Assembly (NCBI RefSeq): GCF_964204645.1
Contig: NC_134032.1
Location: 808,501-872,500 of the forward strand
From: Tubulanus polymorphus
Taxonomy: Eukaryota; Nemertea; Palaeonemertea; Tubulaniformes; Tubulanidae
DNA: 64,000 nucleotides
Direction: 5' to 3'
Part shown: piece by piece, positions 23,516 to 44,830 of the stretch
How the letters are laid out: each line of letters begins with the position of its first letter
Position numbering within the stretch: position 1 is the first letter of the stretch
Position numbers and translations under genes: made by a program
Notes under the pieces: generated by a model
The model's input: only the letters and a program-made list of their open reading frames with translations
Database searches by the model: none
What the model was told of the DNA's origin: nothing

Positions 23516-23744
23516 GTAAGCCATAGGCGTAGTCGATACTCTGGTGGTATTATTAATACTTTGTCAAACTTATAAAGACTTATCTTAAAGACTTATCTTC
23601 ATGACGCGGGAACGCGTGCGGGCCTCTTGTCAGGATAAGATTTTCAGTTTCGGTGAGTTAGAGATGATCTTGTATAGGATTAGTTCAGGATTTGTTGAAG
23701 GATGTTTAAGAACTTTTCATTACTTCAAGGCTTTTGTTTTGGAT

Positions 23745-24095
23745 ACCAGTTGCGCAGTCAAGACTTAGGATTGTTAAGACAAGTTAAAGTTAATTTAAGT
23801 TAATAACCAATTTAACAACTTAAGACCAGTCTAAGCTCATTTAGGTTCTATATCCAATCTAACAACTTAAGACTGGTCTAAGTTAATTTTGATTTTATAG
23901 CCAATCTAACAACTTAAGACCATTCTAAGCTCATTTTGTTCTAAAGCCAATACAACTTAAGACCGGTCTAAGATCATTTTGATTCTAAAGCCAATCTAAC
24001 AATTTAAAAACCAGTCTTAAGAACTACCGAAAGTGATCTTACTAAGGTATGATCACTTTCGAAGTTATGACTCCGCAACTGAGCCAAGAATCAAT
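23745..24095. mobile_element. MITE with 47-bp internal repeats, about 5 units
   Basis: Ends taccagttgcgcagtcaaga and tatgactccgcaactgagcc are imperfect inverted repeats of the same family as 6311-6451. Inside are about five 47-bp units. Confidence 0.72.
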
Positions 24096-24439
24096 TCAGT
24101 AATTCTGTGATCTCATGTTAGCCTTGGCGCGTTCACAATTTATCAATTTTTTTTTTTGTATATAAATTAGCTGTTTCTATATAGCTTTGTACATACAGCT
24201 CCTGTATCTATCCACTGCATTGACAAGATAAAATCTTGTTTGTCATTCACTGCACTATCATCGTATCAGATTCACCCTGACCGACCGTTCGACCTGATAA
24301 CATTAGCTGTATGTTTACATAAACAACTAATTTAAATTATTTATTCGAGTTTTGCGTATTCGACTACTAGGAATTCTGAATCTAATTTATCAAATTCTCT
24401 AATCGTTTATATATATGAATACATATCGAACTCGCTTTT

Positions 24440-25500
24440 TTGAAAAAGAAATGGAGATTTTAGGCTGAAAGAAATTGATTCCTTGCTTTTCCGCTCCGCT
24501 GAGCTTAAAAGTTGACCCGACCGGCCGCCTATCTAACCTGTACATTACCTGTTTTTAAAATCAGGTTTACAATAACAGACCCGGCAGTTATAGAAATGAA
24601 CTGATTACAAATTAGATTGCAGTTTACAAGATAACGCGGCTCATTAGGTGATAAACAAGGTATCATTTTATCTAAGCCTTATCCAGCATCAATGCAGTGT
24701 GCTAAGTAATCGGGTCCTGTGTTCCCCATAGGAATGAATGGATTTCCTAACATTTCGGTTCCGCGGCGGACCCCGCCAGATTCGGCTGATTCTTTCCCAG
24801 CCCGTAACGCTGATGGTATATATGAGTGGTCGTATCATATGTGCATCTAGCTTCAACACAACCGCATAGACAGTATCGTATCACATACCAGGCATGGAAC
24901 CTGGTTTCGACGCGAAGTTTCTATGGCCTGACCTATTCGTTCAATAATTTAGGATATCCCACCCACATCGATGGGATCTGCTTGCTCCAATGCTTCGTAG
25001 GCTATTAATTATCGAACTTACTTCCTCGCATGATTTCCTGTATAGTGATATATGTTAGATTAAATCATTTAGTTGTAAATCTCGGAAAAAATTCCTAAAT
25101 CTTGACAGGGATTTTTTTCTGAATTATAAGCGGCAATCCAAATATACCGATCTAACTTCGTTCAGATTCGCGGAAAAAATTCCCCAAATTTTTGTGTTAA
25201 TTGCTTTTCTTGTATCTCTAAGTAATTTCAATGACGACGGATTCAAACTTGATCTGGTGATTTTTTTTTAGCAAATTAAATTTGAGTCAAAATATTCGCA
25301 GACAAAAGGCAAATATATGGCCAATATTAAATGATACATATTTTCTCCTGACCGGCCGTGTCTGTTTTATGAACTCCATTTGTAAATTTGTAGATCAGTT
25401 CATTTCTGTAGCTGCCGGGTCTGTTATTGTTAGCTTGATCGCGATTTTTGAAAATTAATCTACAGGTTAGAGAGGCGGCCAGCCGGGTCAACTTTTACAA
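24440..25500. other. Intron-type sequence with fragments of the ACCTTGTTTCTC MITE
   Basis: Pieces of the family at 25544 occur near 24460-24680 and 25345-25500 (gaccggccg, aactgccgggtctgttatt). This is presumably intron 1 of the GATA4/5/6 gene. No separate coding exon is seen. Confidence 0.45.
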
Positions 25501-25543
25501 TTCCAATTCCTTAATGTAAAATAAAAAGTGGAGTACTTGTGTT

Positions 25544-25734
25544 AGGCTGAAAAATGATAAACTGATACCTTGTTTCTCCAAATCGGCCGGGTAATTGGAT
25601 AATCCGTTCATTTCTATAACTGTTAATGTCAGCTTGATTTTTTAAAAAGTAATGTACAGGGTAGATAGGCGACCGGCCGGGTCGGTTTTTAAGCTCAGCA
25701 GAAACGAGAAACAAGGTATCAAATTGTTTAGCCT
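25544..25734. mobile_element. 191-bp MITE, AGGCTGAAAAATGATA / ATACCTTGTTTCTC family
   Basis: Starts aggctgaaaaatgataaact..taccttgtttctcc and ends ggagaa-like gaaacgagaaacaaggtatc..ttagcct. The inverted ends are about 40 bp. Relatives occur at 29580-29880, 31190-31375, 50708-50925 and 56830-57035. Confidence 0.75.
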
Positions 25735-25844
25735 GGACCCAGTTCCATAGTTGTGAGTTAGAGTTAACTCTGAGTTAAAATTAGTTCATTTTCAATGATT
25801 TAACTCCGAGTTAAATCTTAACTCGGAACTGTGGAACTGGGCCC
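25735..25844. mobile_element. 110-bp fold-back MITE, GGACCCAGTTCCA ends
   Basis: Starts ggacccagttccatagttgt and ends gaactgtggaactgggccc, with gagttagagttaactctgag arms inside. It directly abuts the preceding MITE. Confidence 0.78.
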
Positions 25845-26150
25845 TGGATATTATGTAAATAAAGATGTCTTTTATGAAAATGAAAATGTTTTCAAAGCAC
25901 GTTTTTAGATCATTTTCACACACGATAGGCCTGTCTATAGGGAACAGTGTCTCGTTAGGCTCGTGAAGCTATATACATAGTAAAATGATCTTTAGACCAG
26001 ACGGTTTTATGTGATGTTGGGCAGTAAGCAAAACTTTGAGATCTGATTATTTGTTTACGTGTGTTTATATTTAATTTTATAAATTACAGATACGCAAAGA
26101 CTTGAATCGACATCTGAAAAGGGTAACTCCGAAGGCGGATAAACTCGAAC

Positions 26151-35044
<8,894 letters not shown>

Positions 35045-35635
35045 ACTGACAGAACGCACTGACATCTTTAAACTCCAACAAAAATGCAAAAGAAGTTGCA
35101 TTTCGAGTATTCGGCTTAAAGAACATTTCTATGGCTATTTTGTCGATTCTGGCATTAGGTCTGAGAGCTGTTAAATGCAGAAATGACCTTTTCGCCTAGT
35201 TTTCAACAGTTATGTGGCCATATGCACTCACAGAGGGTCTAAAACTCTCAAATAGGTGGCCACGCTCTTCTAGAGAGGCGGGAGGGTGTCGCACAACTTT
35301 TGTTACTTTCAGAATTTAAAAAGAAGCCTCTGAAAGTTAAAAAAAACACCTATTGATTATCTATCAGATCGTGAAGTGCTTGAAAGTCTGAGTCGTCAAC
35401 GGGACCCGGCAATTCTACTGTGGCAAGTGAGGATCCACCAGGTGTCGCTAGTGTATAGTAAGGGTGTTTTGAAACGGCATAATTCCTCAAATTCTGAAAA
35501 TGACGAATGAAAATCACGCTACATTCGAACCATAAATCATCTTGAGTTCATCATTAGATCTTAATTGTTGATGACGTAAATTGAAAATGAACTGATTTTG
35601 ATAAAGTTCACATGTCAAAAATTGTATTAGGGCCT

Positions 35636-35766
35636 GGGCCCAGTTTCAGAAAAAAGTTTATCTCAAATGTTGGTGTAATTGCTATTGGTTACTTCATTTC
35701 TTTAATGAGGACAACAATTCAAACTTAACCGTTTTTAGGCTTTCACTTTTTCGTGAAACCGGGCCC
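35636..35766. mobile_element. 131-bp MITE, GGGCCCAGTTTCA ends
   Basis: Starts GGGCCCAGTTTCAGAAAAAA and ends TTTTTCGTGAAACCGGGCCC, about 20-bp imperfect inverted repeats. It lies 0.6 kb downstream of the GATA4/5/6-class stop codon. Confidence 0.78.
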
Positions 35767-35999
35767 TGATGTTGGGTGGCTCCGGCCAGTCTATCCACTG
35801 TGGTCTGCTCTAAAGTTCTACTCTATGCATTCTCTATGCAAACTATGCATTCGACCGTTTCCGATTTTGATGTCGAATCGGGACGTGATTTCTTACGGAA
35901 TTTCCACATATAGATGAGTTTGTTCTTTGATAGCAACTCGTATCACTTTTTTAAGGGCGGCCAACCGTCCGTACGTTTGCGATGACAATCATTGAGATC

Positions 36000-36405
36000 A
36001 TTGGTCCAGTTGCACAGTCGTGGCTGAAGTCTGTAATCAAATCATAAAGACTGGTCTTAACTTTTTAGGTTGGCTATACTGTAGATTCAACATTTTAAAG
36101 TTAAATTTCAGATTGGTTATAGAACCAAAATGAACTTAGACTGGTTTTAAGATGTTAGATTGGTTACAGAACCAAAATGAACTTAGACTGGTCTTAAGTT
36201 GTAAGATTGGCTATAGAACCAAAATGAGTTTAGACTGGTCTAAAGTTGTTAGATTGGCTATAGATCCAAATTGAGCTAAGACTGGTCTTGATTTGTTATA
36301 GGACCAAAAATATTTTGAACTGATCTTTAAGTTATTAGATTGGTCATAGAACCACAATGAACTTGACGACTGGTCATGGCGCCTTGACTGTGCTGCTGGC
36401 CTTAT
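36000..36405. mobile_element. MITE with 47-bp internal repeats, about 5-6 units
   Basis: Ends ggtccagttgcacagtcgtg and gccttgactgtgctgctggcc are imperfect inverted repeats. The units run opposite in orientation to those at 7095 and 39800. Confidence 0.72.
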
Positions 36406-36409
36406 TGAT

Positions 36410-37860
36410 GGTATAATAATAATCATTAGTATCTGAGGCAATCAACTGCTGTTAGTTTTGTATATAAATAAAATACACGTAGCATTTTTGAATGTACATT
36501 TTTTGCAGCATTATATTTCTATATAATACATCTCTATGCACTATTTCTATTTATATACCGTTATATTATTATGTACATGTACATCTTACGATGAAACCCG
36601 CGTCTACAAAAAGATATTCTCACTCCGCAATTGCGTCTACAAGCTGCACCCGGCGCAGAGTTGCTAACGAGCCTTGAATAACTGCTGATCATGTTCTTGG
36701 TGTAGAATTTTAGAACAGAGCTTACTTACGAAAAAAATTGTATCGAATTCAACAAAAAATGTTTACTTTTTGACACAAGGGGTTTTTTCATTTTTATCTG
36801 AGGTGCATTCGACTGAAACCAGTCTCTTTCGATTGGGTTAATGTTAGCCGGTAATAAGCTTGAAACGTGCCTTACTTATGAGATGACATGTCTCACCTTG
36901 GAATCAAAAAGTGCGTACTTTTCAGAAGAACAATTCCTAACCGTTGCAAGCTTGCAACTCTGCCTGGGTCGGTTAAAATCCTTAAGTGTTCGTACGGATT
37001 AAGCCACGGGACTATAGCTTATTATTGGATGTAGACGTGTTGGCCTGGGTGAATTCACTGCGGTTGATGAAAATATGTGGGTTTATTCAGCATACGGACG
37101 CTGTATACTGCTGTAGGGTTCAGGTTTGGCGAAATGGGTAGCAAAATACCGTTAAATCAAAAAGGCGAATGAATCATGATGATTCAAGGAAGAATCTGTA
37201 TCCTTAGAAAGAGCAAGGGGCCTACAGACCTTAACATACAGGGTCCCTACGAGTCCTTGATTCATTAAAAACTACTTCAAAATGGAAAAATGCTTTTAAA
37301 CGTGCTTGAAGCTCATTTAGTAATATAAAAAAAAAATGCCTTTTAACTCCTTGGGATATGAAAGTGATGCAGACGCTTCCTCGAAATACGAAATCGTCTC
37401 CTTCGAAACTCCTTAAATTCAGAGGAACAACCGATCTGTAGGGACCCTGACGGATAGAGAAATGACTAGTTAGAAATCTAGTTAATATGCACACATTTAG
37501 TCAAACTGTTAAACTGTGTCCATATTGACTAGATTTCACACTAGTCATTTCTTAATCAGGTCTAGTAGGCGTCTCTCTTTCTGAGGGTATGCATGATGAG
37601 TGGATAAGCTAACGCCTGAAAACGGCATTTATTTAGCTGCGCCTTTAAAAGTTCAAGGTCGACACGAAATATGCTTCCCCCGACAACCCTACCCTCAAAA
37701 TACCACGTGTGATACAGCATAATCGTGAGATGTAATTTTAACGATAATAAAGAATCCGTGAAAAAGAAATCATCGTTGCTTCATTTCTTTTGATTGATCT
37801 CGATTTTCTGCTATTTTTGGTTCTTAGAATAAGGTCTGACTATTTTTATTTATTTGATCG
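36410..37860. other. Intergenic, repeats only
   Basis: An inverted arrangement around 37225-37455 (acagggtccctacgagtcct ... ctgtagggaccctga) and a palindrome at 37460-37550 (aaatgactagttagaaatct ... agatttcacactagtcattt) are visible. No gene was found. Confidence 0.4.
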
Positions 37861-37874
37861 GTAGATTTCGTTCG

Positions 37875-38150
37875 ATTCGGCGTCCCCTACAAACCCGCCA
37901 CGCCTGCGACCGGACCGAAAACAGGGGGTTTGATTTTGAAATCGGAAATCGAAATACAGATATATAGTTGTGTGATCATCGGTCGAATTTAAAGCATTTT
38001 TTTTTCTTTGCCATTCCTATGTACCTACATAATTGGAAGACGGTTCCAGTTCGTGGAAACTATCTTCCAGTCAGCCTGAACTGGTAATCGACTGACTGGG
38101 GTCAATTTTTGTCGGTTGCCTAATTCAATACATCGAAATTAGAAAACAGA
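37875..38150. repeat. Interspersed repeat, gtttgattttgaaatcggaa family
   Basis: Contains cccctacaaacccgccacgc, gggggtttgattttgaaatc and, further on, actgactggggtcaattttt and taattcaatacatcgaaatt, in the same order as at 51950 and 58790. Confidence 0.75.
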
Positions 38151-38509
38151 TTTAATTAGGAAGTAAATTTAGAATATTGATTTATTTTTTCTGGGATTCG
38201 AACCCGATGCGACGTTCAGCGATCGGCTGCTGATGTATATCGATGCGGGCGAGACGTTGTCTGGCGTCGCGACGGCGCGAATCGGATAGTTTAACGTCGA
38301 CGAACGTTCCTTCGTAAGAATGCCTGGCATATCTTCTCTCTAACCCCGCGTGTAGACAATAGCGAGTTGGGAACAACAGTAAATCAGTTTCTTTAATTAA
38401 CTGCGGTCGAGAAGGATGGGTGGTCGTTTGATATCCACATGAAACTCATTGTCGAATTAGTCATCGTTATATTCACGAATAACCAACTGACTACATTTGG
38501 AACCGCGTT

Positions 38510-38875
38510 ACAACGAACTTCACGACGGAGCCAGATAATCTGTTCGTTATAACCGATAGTTCTATATACAGCGGAACCTCGTTACAACGAACTGCATGAG
38601 ACCAGAAAATCTGTTCGTTATAACCGATAGTTCTATATACAGTGGAACCTCGTTACAACGAACTGCATGAGACCAGAAAATCTGTTCGTTATAACTGATA
38701 GTTCTATATACAGCGGAACCTCGTTACAACGAACTTCAGGAGACCAGAAAATCTATTCGTTATAACCGATAGTTCGTTATAGCCGGTATGGAATCAATTC
38801 AACATTTTCTTTTTATATTTGTTATATGCGATGAATCGTTGTATCTGAGTTCGTTATAACGAGGTTCCACTTTAT
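38510..38875. repeat. About 70-bp tandem repeat, five copies
   Basis: Unit cggaacctcgttacaacgaa ctgcatgagaccagaaaatc tgttcgttataaccgatagt tctatataca. Related single copies surround 6285-6555. Confidence 0.9.
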
Positions 38876-38919
38876 GTGTAAAATAAACCTAGCTTAAATC
38901 GGTGAGATGATCATTATTT

Positions 38920-39370
38920 TGACGACTTACACTTAACACAGTCAAACTGGCTGAAGGCGTGACGATCATATTGATGATCACTTATCCAAATTACGACTTT
39001 CGCTGAGTAAATTGAATTAGAAATAAAAATTGAGATTCAAAGATAGGGAGGACTTTAGCATTGTGACGACTTATCCAAATGGCTACTTAGACTTAGTGAC
39101 GTGAATCGGCAATACAAATTGAGACTCAAAAATAGAGATGACTTCAGCATTGTGACGACTTATCCAAATGACGATTTAGACTTAGTATATTGAATTAGAA
39201 AAACAAATTTGGACTCAAAAATAGAGATGACTTCAGTAATGTGACGACTTATCCAAAATGACGACTTACGCTTAATTGATTGAATTAGAAATACAAATTG
39301 GGACTGAAAATAAAGCTGACTTCAGAAATCTTTAACTTTTCCAAATTACGGCTTAACACTGTCGGGATAA
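38920..39370. repeat. Diverged tandem repeat of about 85-90 bp
   Basis: Blocks ttgtgacgacttatccaaat, gacttagt and gaattagaaatacaaattg recur four to five times with substitutions. Confidence 0.75.
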
Positions 39371-39799
39371 ATTATCGGTTCGTAAATTCGTTTTTAGAGT
39401 TTTATGTCTCGCAGATATACATTTCGCATAGGACAGTCTTGTATTGGTATCAATTTAAATATCAATGGTCTGTTAGTGGATGGTAAGTCTGAGTAGTACA
39501 AAGTGGACCGCCTCTAGTCACATAGTGACCATTCAAACCGTATTGTCACCGTGATATATTTCCGATGGTCAACTTGAACCAACCTTTCAAAACAGCAACC
39601 AGGCCCTGGAATTTTCGCTGCATTCAGAAAAAAATTTAAAGAAAATGGAATTTTTCAAACGATGAAACTACAGTGACAGCATATATAAATTTCATTCGAA
39701 AAAAACTGCTCGAAAAGTGTAGAACTTTTTGCTCTCTCCCTCTCTGATAAACAGTGTTACCCTCTAGAAATAATTGCATATACCAAGGGGCAGGGTACC

Positions 39800-40515
39800 A
39801 TATTCTACTCAGACTTAAGACCAGTTTAAGCTCATTTTTGTTCGATAACCAATCCAAAAATTCAAGACCAGCCTAAACTATCAACTTAAGACCAGTCTAA
39901 GCTCATTTTGGTTCTATAGCCAGTCTAACAACTTAAGACCAGTCTAAACTCATTTTGGTTCTATAGCCAATCTAACAACTTAAGACCAGTCTAAACTCAT
40001 TTTAGTTCTATAGCCAATCTAACAACTTAAGACCAGTCTAAACTCATTTTGGTTCTATAACCAATCTAACAACTTAAGACCAGTCTAAACTCATTTTAGT
40101 TCTATAACCAATCTAACAACTTAAGACCAGTCTAAACTCATTTTGGTTCTATAGCCAATCTAACAACTTAAGACCAGTCTAAACTCATTTTGGTTCTATA
40201 ACCAATCTAACAACTTAAGACCAGTCTAAACTCATTTTAGTTCTATAGCCAATCTAACAACTTAAGACCAGTCTAAACTCATTTTGGTTCTATAACCAAT
40301 CTAACAACTTAAGACCAGTCTAAACTCATTTTAGTTCTATAGCCAATCTAACAACTTAAGACCAGTCTAAGCTCATTTTGGTTCTATAACCAATCTAACA
40401 ACTTAAGACCAGTCTAAACTCATTGTAGTTATATAACCAATCTAACATTTTAAGACCAGTCTAAAGATTTTCAAGACCACTCTTTGACCCAAGTCTCGAC
40501 TAGTGAATCAGCCCC
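39800..40515. mobile_element. MITE-type array of the 47-bp unit, about 13 copies
   Basis: The largest expansion of taacaacttaagaccagtct aaactcattttggttctata gccaatc in the window. The right end, gtctcgactagtgaatcagcccctg, matches the family terminus; the left end is diverged. Confidence 0.85.
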
Positions 40516-41129
40516 TGAAAGTGTCATATTTTCGACATACATAGAATAGATCATCCAATACTTCACTCATAATGTACTCGACTATTTGTGTTAATACTTA
40601 TCCGACAGTGGCAAATATAGTAACAATAATACACAATTTCTTATCAGTAAACTTTAACTGATAACGGCTCTAGGTTTTAGGCTTTATTTTGCCGTGACAA
40701 TAGTTGCTATACGGACGTGTTGTGTCGTATTTAGCAGTTTGACCGAAGTCCATTTCGCGACAGTTCCGCATATATAAGCTGTTTTTGTGACTAAAAACGA
40801 CTTGAAAAACAACTTGAAAGTTTATTGATGCGTTGAAAAATGAAATGCTTAGCAAAGTGACCGCGGTTCGTGATAGAATTCTTGTGAAACCGCCATTGAT
40901 AAATTTCAATATATCGAAAAGACTATCAAAAGTTATTGAATTGAAAATCATGCGATAAAAGGTCAAAATTCACACGGTTATTTTGAGACGCAGATATGGA
41001 TGACATAGTAAATGTCGACTTACACATCCTAATTGCAATAAATATTCAATCAATTTAGGCACCCAACCAAATTAACAGACTTTTGGAAGATCGTTTATAT
41101 GAGAACCCGAACCGAAATTGTCAATTATG

Positions 41130-41290
41130 GATACTACCATTTAGAAATTATGTAAATTCGACCGCCGATTATTCAACTATATCTGTACTCCGATTTCCGA
41201 TATCAAAATCAAACCCCCCTGTTTCGCTCCTGGTACAGGTGTGGTGGGTTTGTAAGAGACACCAAATAAAAAAAAAAATCAAACGAAATC
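41130..41290 (-). repeat. Interspersed repeat, gtttgattttgaaatcggaa family, reverse copy
   Basis: Contains aaattcgaccgccgat and tccgatatcaaaatcaaacc, then cctgtttcgctcctggtaca, the reverse of the copies at 51950 and 58790. Confidence 0.7.
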
Positions 41291-41849
41291 TTCCAATCAA
41301 CGGGGTCAATCCCTATTTCAAGATCAAGATTCAATGATAAAATAAGATTCCTTAGAAAGAAAATAAGAGCCATGATATTTATTCAGATACAGAATTTTAG
41401 CCAAAATCCCCTCAATTGTAATCGTTATTTTGAAACGCCCCGATATTGATGACGTAGTGCACATCCAGGAAAGCATACATAATCATTTTTGCTACGGTTT
41501 TTTACGACGATCACGTTTTTGAAATTATTTAGAAATTCTTTCAGGAATTGTGTGGCTGTGGGCCGCGTTAATAACAGGACCTAAATGCTGAACAGGTGTT
41601 TATTCAGCGCTTTAAGGTGTAACACTAATTCCCAATCGGGATCGACACCCCGTTATCAGTGTGAAGGTAATTTACCTAATTAGGACCGATTACACACTAA
41701 TTGATGGGTGTAGCGTTTATTTCGTAAACAACGGTCGGTTTTGGTTTCGCTCAGTAACGCTTTGATTTTAGTGGAATTCAATTGAATGAATAGTGTTAAA
41801 AATTTCAAAATACAAAAAAGAAAAGTCAGAAAATTCAGAAAATTGGTTC

Positions 41850-42530
41850 ATTGAGCTAGTCCTAATATCGCTATATCCTAATAGTCATTCATCATCAGGA
41901 ATACTGATGTTGTCCTCATTATAACCATTGATGAAACACTCTGAGTCCGTGTTGTAAAGATAATATAAAATCCCTGCACACTAAGAATAAAAAGAGTCTG
42001 AAATGTTTCCTTGAGCTAGTGTAGTTTATTCAACGTTTCCACTATATCCTAATAGTTATCTTCAGGAATACTGATGTTGTCCTCATTATAACCATTGATG
42101 AAACACTCTGAGTCCGTGTTGTAAAGATAATATAAAATCCCTGCACACTAAGAATAAAAAGAGTCTGAAATGTTTCCTTGAGCTAGTGTAGTTTATTCAA
42201 CGTTTCGACTATATCCTAATAGTCATCTTCAGGAATACTGATGTTGTCCTCATTATAACCATTGATGAAACACTCTGAGTCCGTGTTGTAAAGATAATAT
42301 AAAATCCCTGCACACTAAGAATAAAAAGAGTCTGAAATGTTTCCTTGAGCTAGTGTAGTTTATTCAACGTTTCGACTATATCCTAATAGTCATCTTCAGG
42401 AATACTGTATTCCTTGAGCTAGTGTAGTTTATTCAACGTTTCGACTATATCCTAATAGTCATCTTCAGGAATACTGTATTCCTTGAGCTAGTGTAGTTTA
42501 TTCAACGTTTCCACTATATCCGAGATGATA
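41850..42530. repeat. 167-bp satellite array plus shortened units
   Basis: Three copies of the 167-bp unit are followed by two about 70-bp derivatives keeping ttccttgagctagtgtagtt to catcttcaggaatactgta. Confidence 0.92.
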
Positions 42531-42539
42531 GGATAAAGT

Positions 42540-44380
42540 AGAGCTAAATTTACTACTACTAGCTCACAGGATACAACGCATTTTCCCTTTTTTACAATTG
42601 TTGGATTTTTATCATCTTAACAACACGGACTCAGAGTGTTTCATTTGAAATCATTTCCAATTGAACTATTTTGAAATCATTATTTCACATACATCAGCTG
42701 CGCATCCCCTCATATTCACTATAGGCCGGGTGTGATTTTGTTTTTCTAAATTCGAAACGTACGAACGATATCATTAGTCGATTGAAATATTGTGGAAAAT
42801 GAAATTAGAGCGCATTTATTTACGACCATGATTACGTCGAGTCGCGTCTATAACGCAATAACAAAGATTATGATTTTAGGTTAATGGTAGAGAATAGCCG
42901 CTCTCAAATGTGAAGAACAGACAAATCACTTGACGATGACGACGCGAGTTCGCGAAACGTCGTCTATTTTGATTTCAATTCTTGAAAAGTAAAATTCGAA
43001 TTTTCAAATTCTGTATATATGATGGGTTTTACGCTTAATTCTAGGATAGTTGCGAATGAAGAAGCCATGTTTACCCGGGGATCAAACGGTAAACACAAAA
43101 GACAAATAATCTTTTGTAATTAAATTGTGGGGATTCTTATTTATTTATCTATTTTTTAATCTCATGAAAATATAATAAACAAAAACAAGGATAGGATTGG
43201 AGGATGAGATTGAGAATGCCAGGGACCAGATATTCTAAATTCATCGCATATCAATACGCATTTTTTCCTGCGGTTTTTATTTTTTGCGGATTCAGAAATG
43301 TTGAATAATAATAATCAGAATAATCGAACTGCCTTTTTTCTGACGGTGTGGGAATTAAGGCACCCCCTCCCCCCCCCCAAAAAACGGTTGGACAATGAAC
43401 GTGTTTACCGATTGCAAACCGGAATGTACGACTACTATTTTGAAAGTATAGTTAGGTTCTAATCTTTCAAAGAACTCAATTGCATTCCTGAAGATTACTA
43501 TTAGAATCTAGCGGAAACGTTGAATTAAATAATTAGTTAAAAAAGAAACCTTTCGGGTCTCCGCAACGAATTCAGCCCAAAACGAACAGCTCTTGAATAG
43601 ATTTACAGATGTGTATATATATTTTCGAGTAACATTTCGGGCTAAAGTTCACTTGGAAAAATATATGTACTTTGTTGCTATTGGCCGTTATCAGGCGTGT
43701 AAGCCAGACGATGGCTGAGAGTCATAAGGCATAACGTCACTCAAAATTACATATTTTTTACTTCTATTCGACAATTCTCTTTTTTCGTTGAGAATTTATT
43801 GTAGAATTTCTCTTGTATTTTCTGACTTTTTTTAATTATTATTGCGGAATTCTATATGCGCTGATATATAAGCTCATCAAATACTGCAAGAATAGCAAAA
43901 TACCTGCAAAATTAGAATAATTTCTAGTTCATTTCCAATCAAGCACCTTTTTCCCTTTTCCCCTATTTTTCTTATTTTGCTTTTTTTAAGAACTGAACTA
44001 CCAACAATATTAAAATACTCTATAATTTTAGTTCATTTTCAATTAAACACTTTTTTTCCTTTTTCCCCTATTTTTCTATAGGGCCTGACTATATATACGA
44101 CCACTATATATGCAAAGTTTCCGCTCTTTTTTAAGAGCTTAACTACGGCTCAACCAAAAATATCAAAATACTCTTTAATTAAATCGGAATAATTTCTAGT
44201 TCATTCTCAATTAAACTACGCTTTTTGTCAATTTACTTTCATTTTCTATGAAAACGGGCTGATATTAGCGTGATCCGCAATTGTGGCGTTTTTAACTTCA
44301 GTCCAAACTACGATTCAATAATAACAATATTAATACCTCGACTATGACAACACCGGCGCACGCGGGTAGTAATTATTCCG
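42540..44380. other. Intergenic A+T-rich sequence, no gene seen
   Basis: It includes a satellite remnant at 42600-42640 and pyrimidine-rich repeats around 43920-44230 (tagttcattttcaattaaac with tttttcccttttccccta). No splice-bounded open frames are present. Confidence 0.4.
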
Positions 44381-44389
44381 TGACGTCAT

Positions 44390-44830
44390 CCCGCGAAACG
44401 ATCCTATTGGTGGAAACCGGAGTAGGAAGTCGCCGGTATGAGTAGACATGCGCGTTTAAACCGTCGGTTCATTTTAACTGGATTCGCTGCGCTCTGACCG
44501 TTCCATCAGAAAGCCTTCACACGCATCTGTATACATTAAATTCGGATCATCTTAGCTATACGCGAACGAGAGAGAGAGATAGATTTTTATCAAAAGCTGA
44601 TAAGAAGGTAAGCTTTAGTGCCGTATCGGATCTTTTCCGAGTTTTATCTCGTGCGGTATCCGCCGAGAACTTATCCGCGCGAGGCCGCCGCTTATCAGGC
44701 GCGAGATCGTGTTTGACCCACAGTCGGGCCGGCACTTGTGATACGGATGATGTTGAATTGACTTTTCTCGACTTCTTATCATATCTAGATTTATCAAAGC
44801 CACTGGATAAACCGAAGATAAAATCTATAT
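44390..44830 (+). promoter_or_regulatory. Candidate promoter/enhancer with seven WGATAR sites
   Basis: A unique GC-richer island contains a reverse CCAAT box (attgg, 44405) and a donor-like gataagaag|gtaagc at 44607. Seven WGATAR motifs lie at 44587, 44598, 44644, 44692, 44776, 44791 and 44816. It lies upstream of the second GATA gene and could hold one of its alternative non-coding first exons. The splice site and motifs are visible; the function is inferred. Confidence 0.4.

Noticed and set aside
23165-23524. 119-residue minus-strand frame and 88-residue plus-strand frame
   Set aside because: They overlap the candidate GATA4/5/6-class promoter/first exon, and neither has recognisable protein features.
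38182-38376. Arg-rich 64-residue minus-strand frame
   Set aside because: The GC-richer patch ends in a tRNA-like gggattcgaaccc box; it is more likely a SINE-type sequence or chance than a gene.
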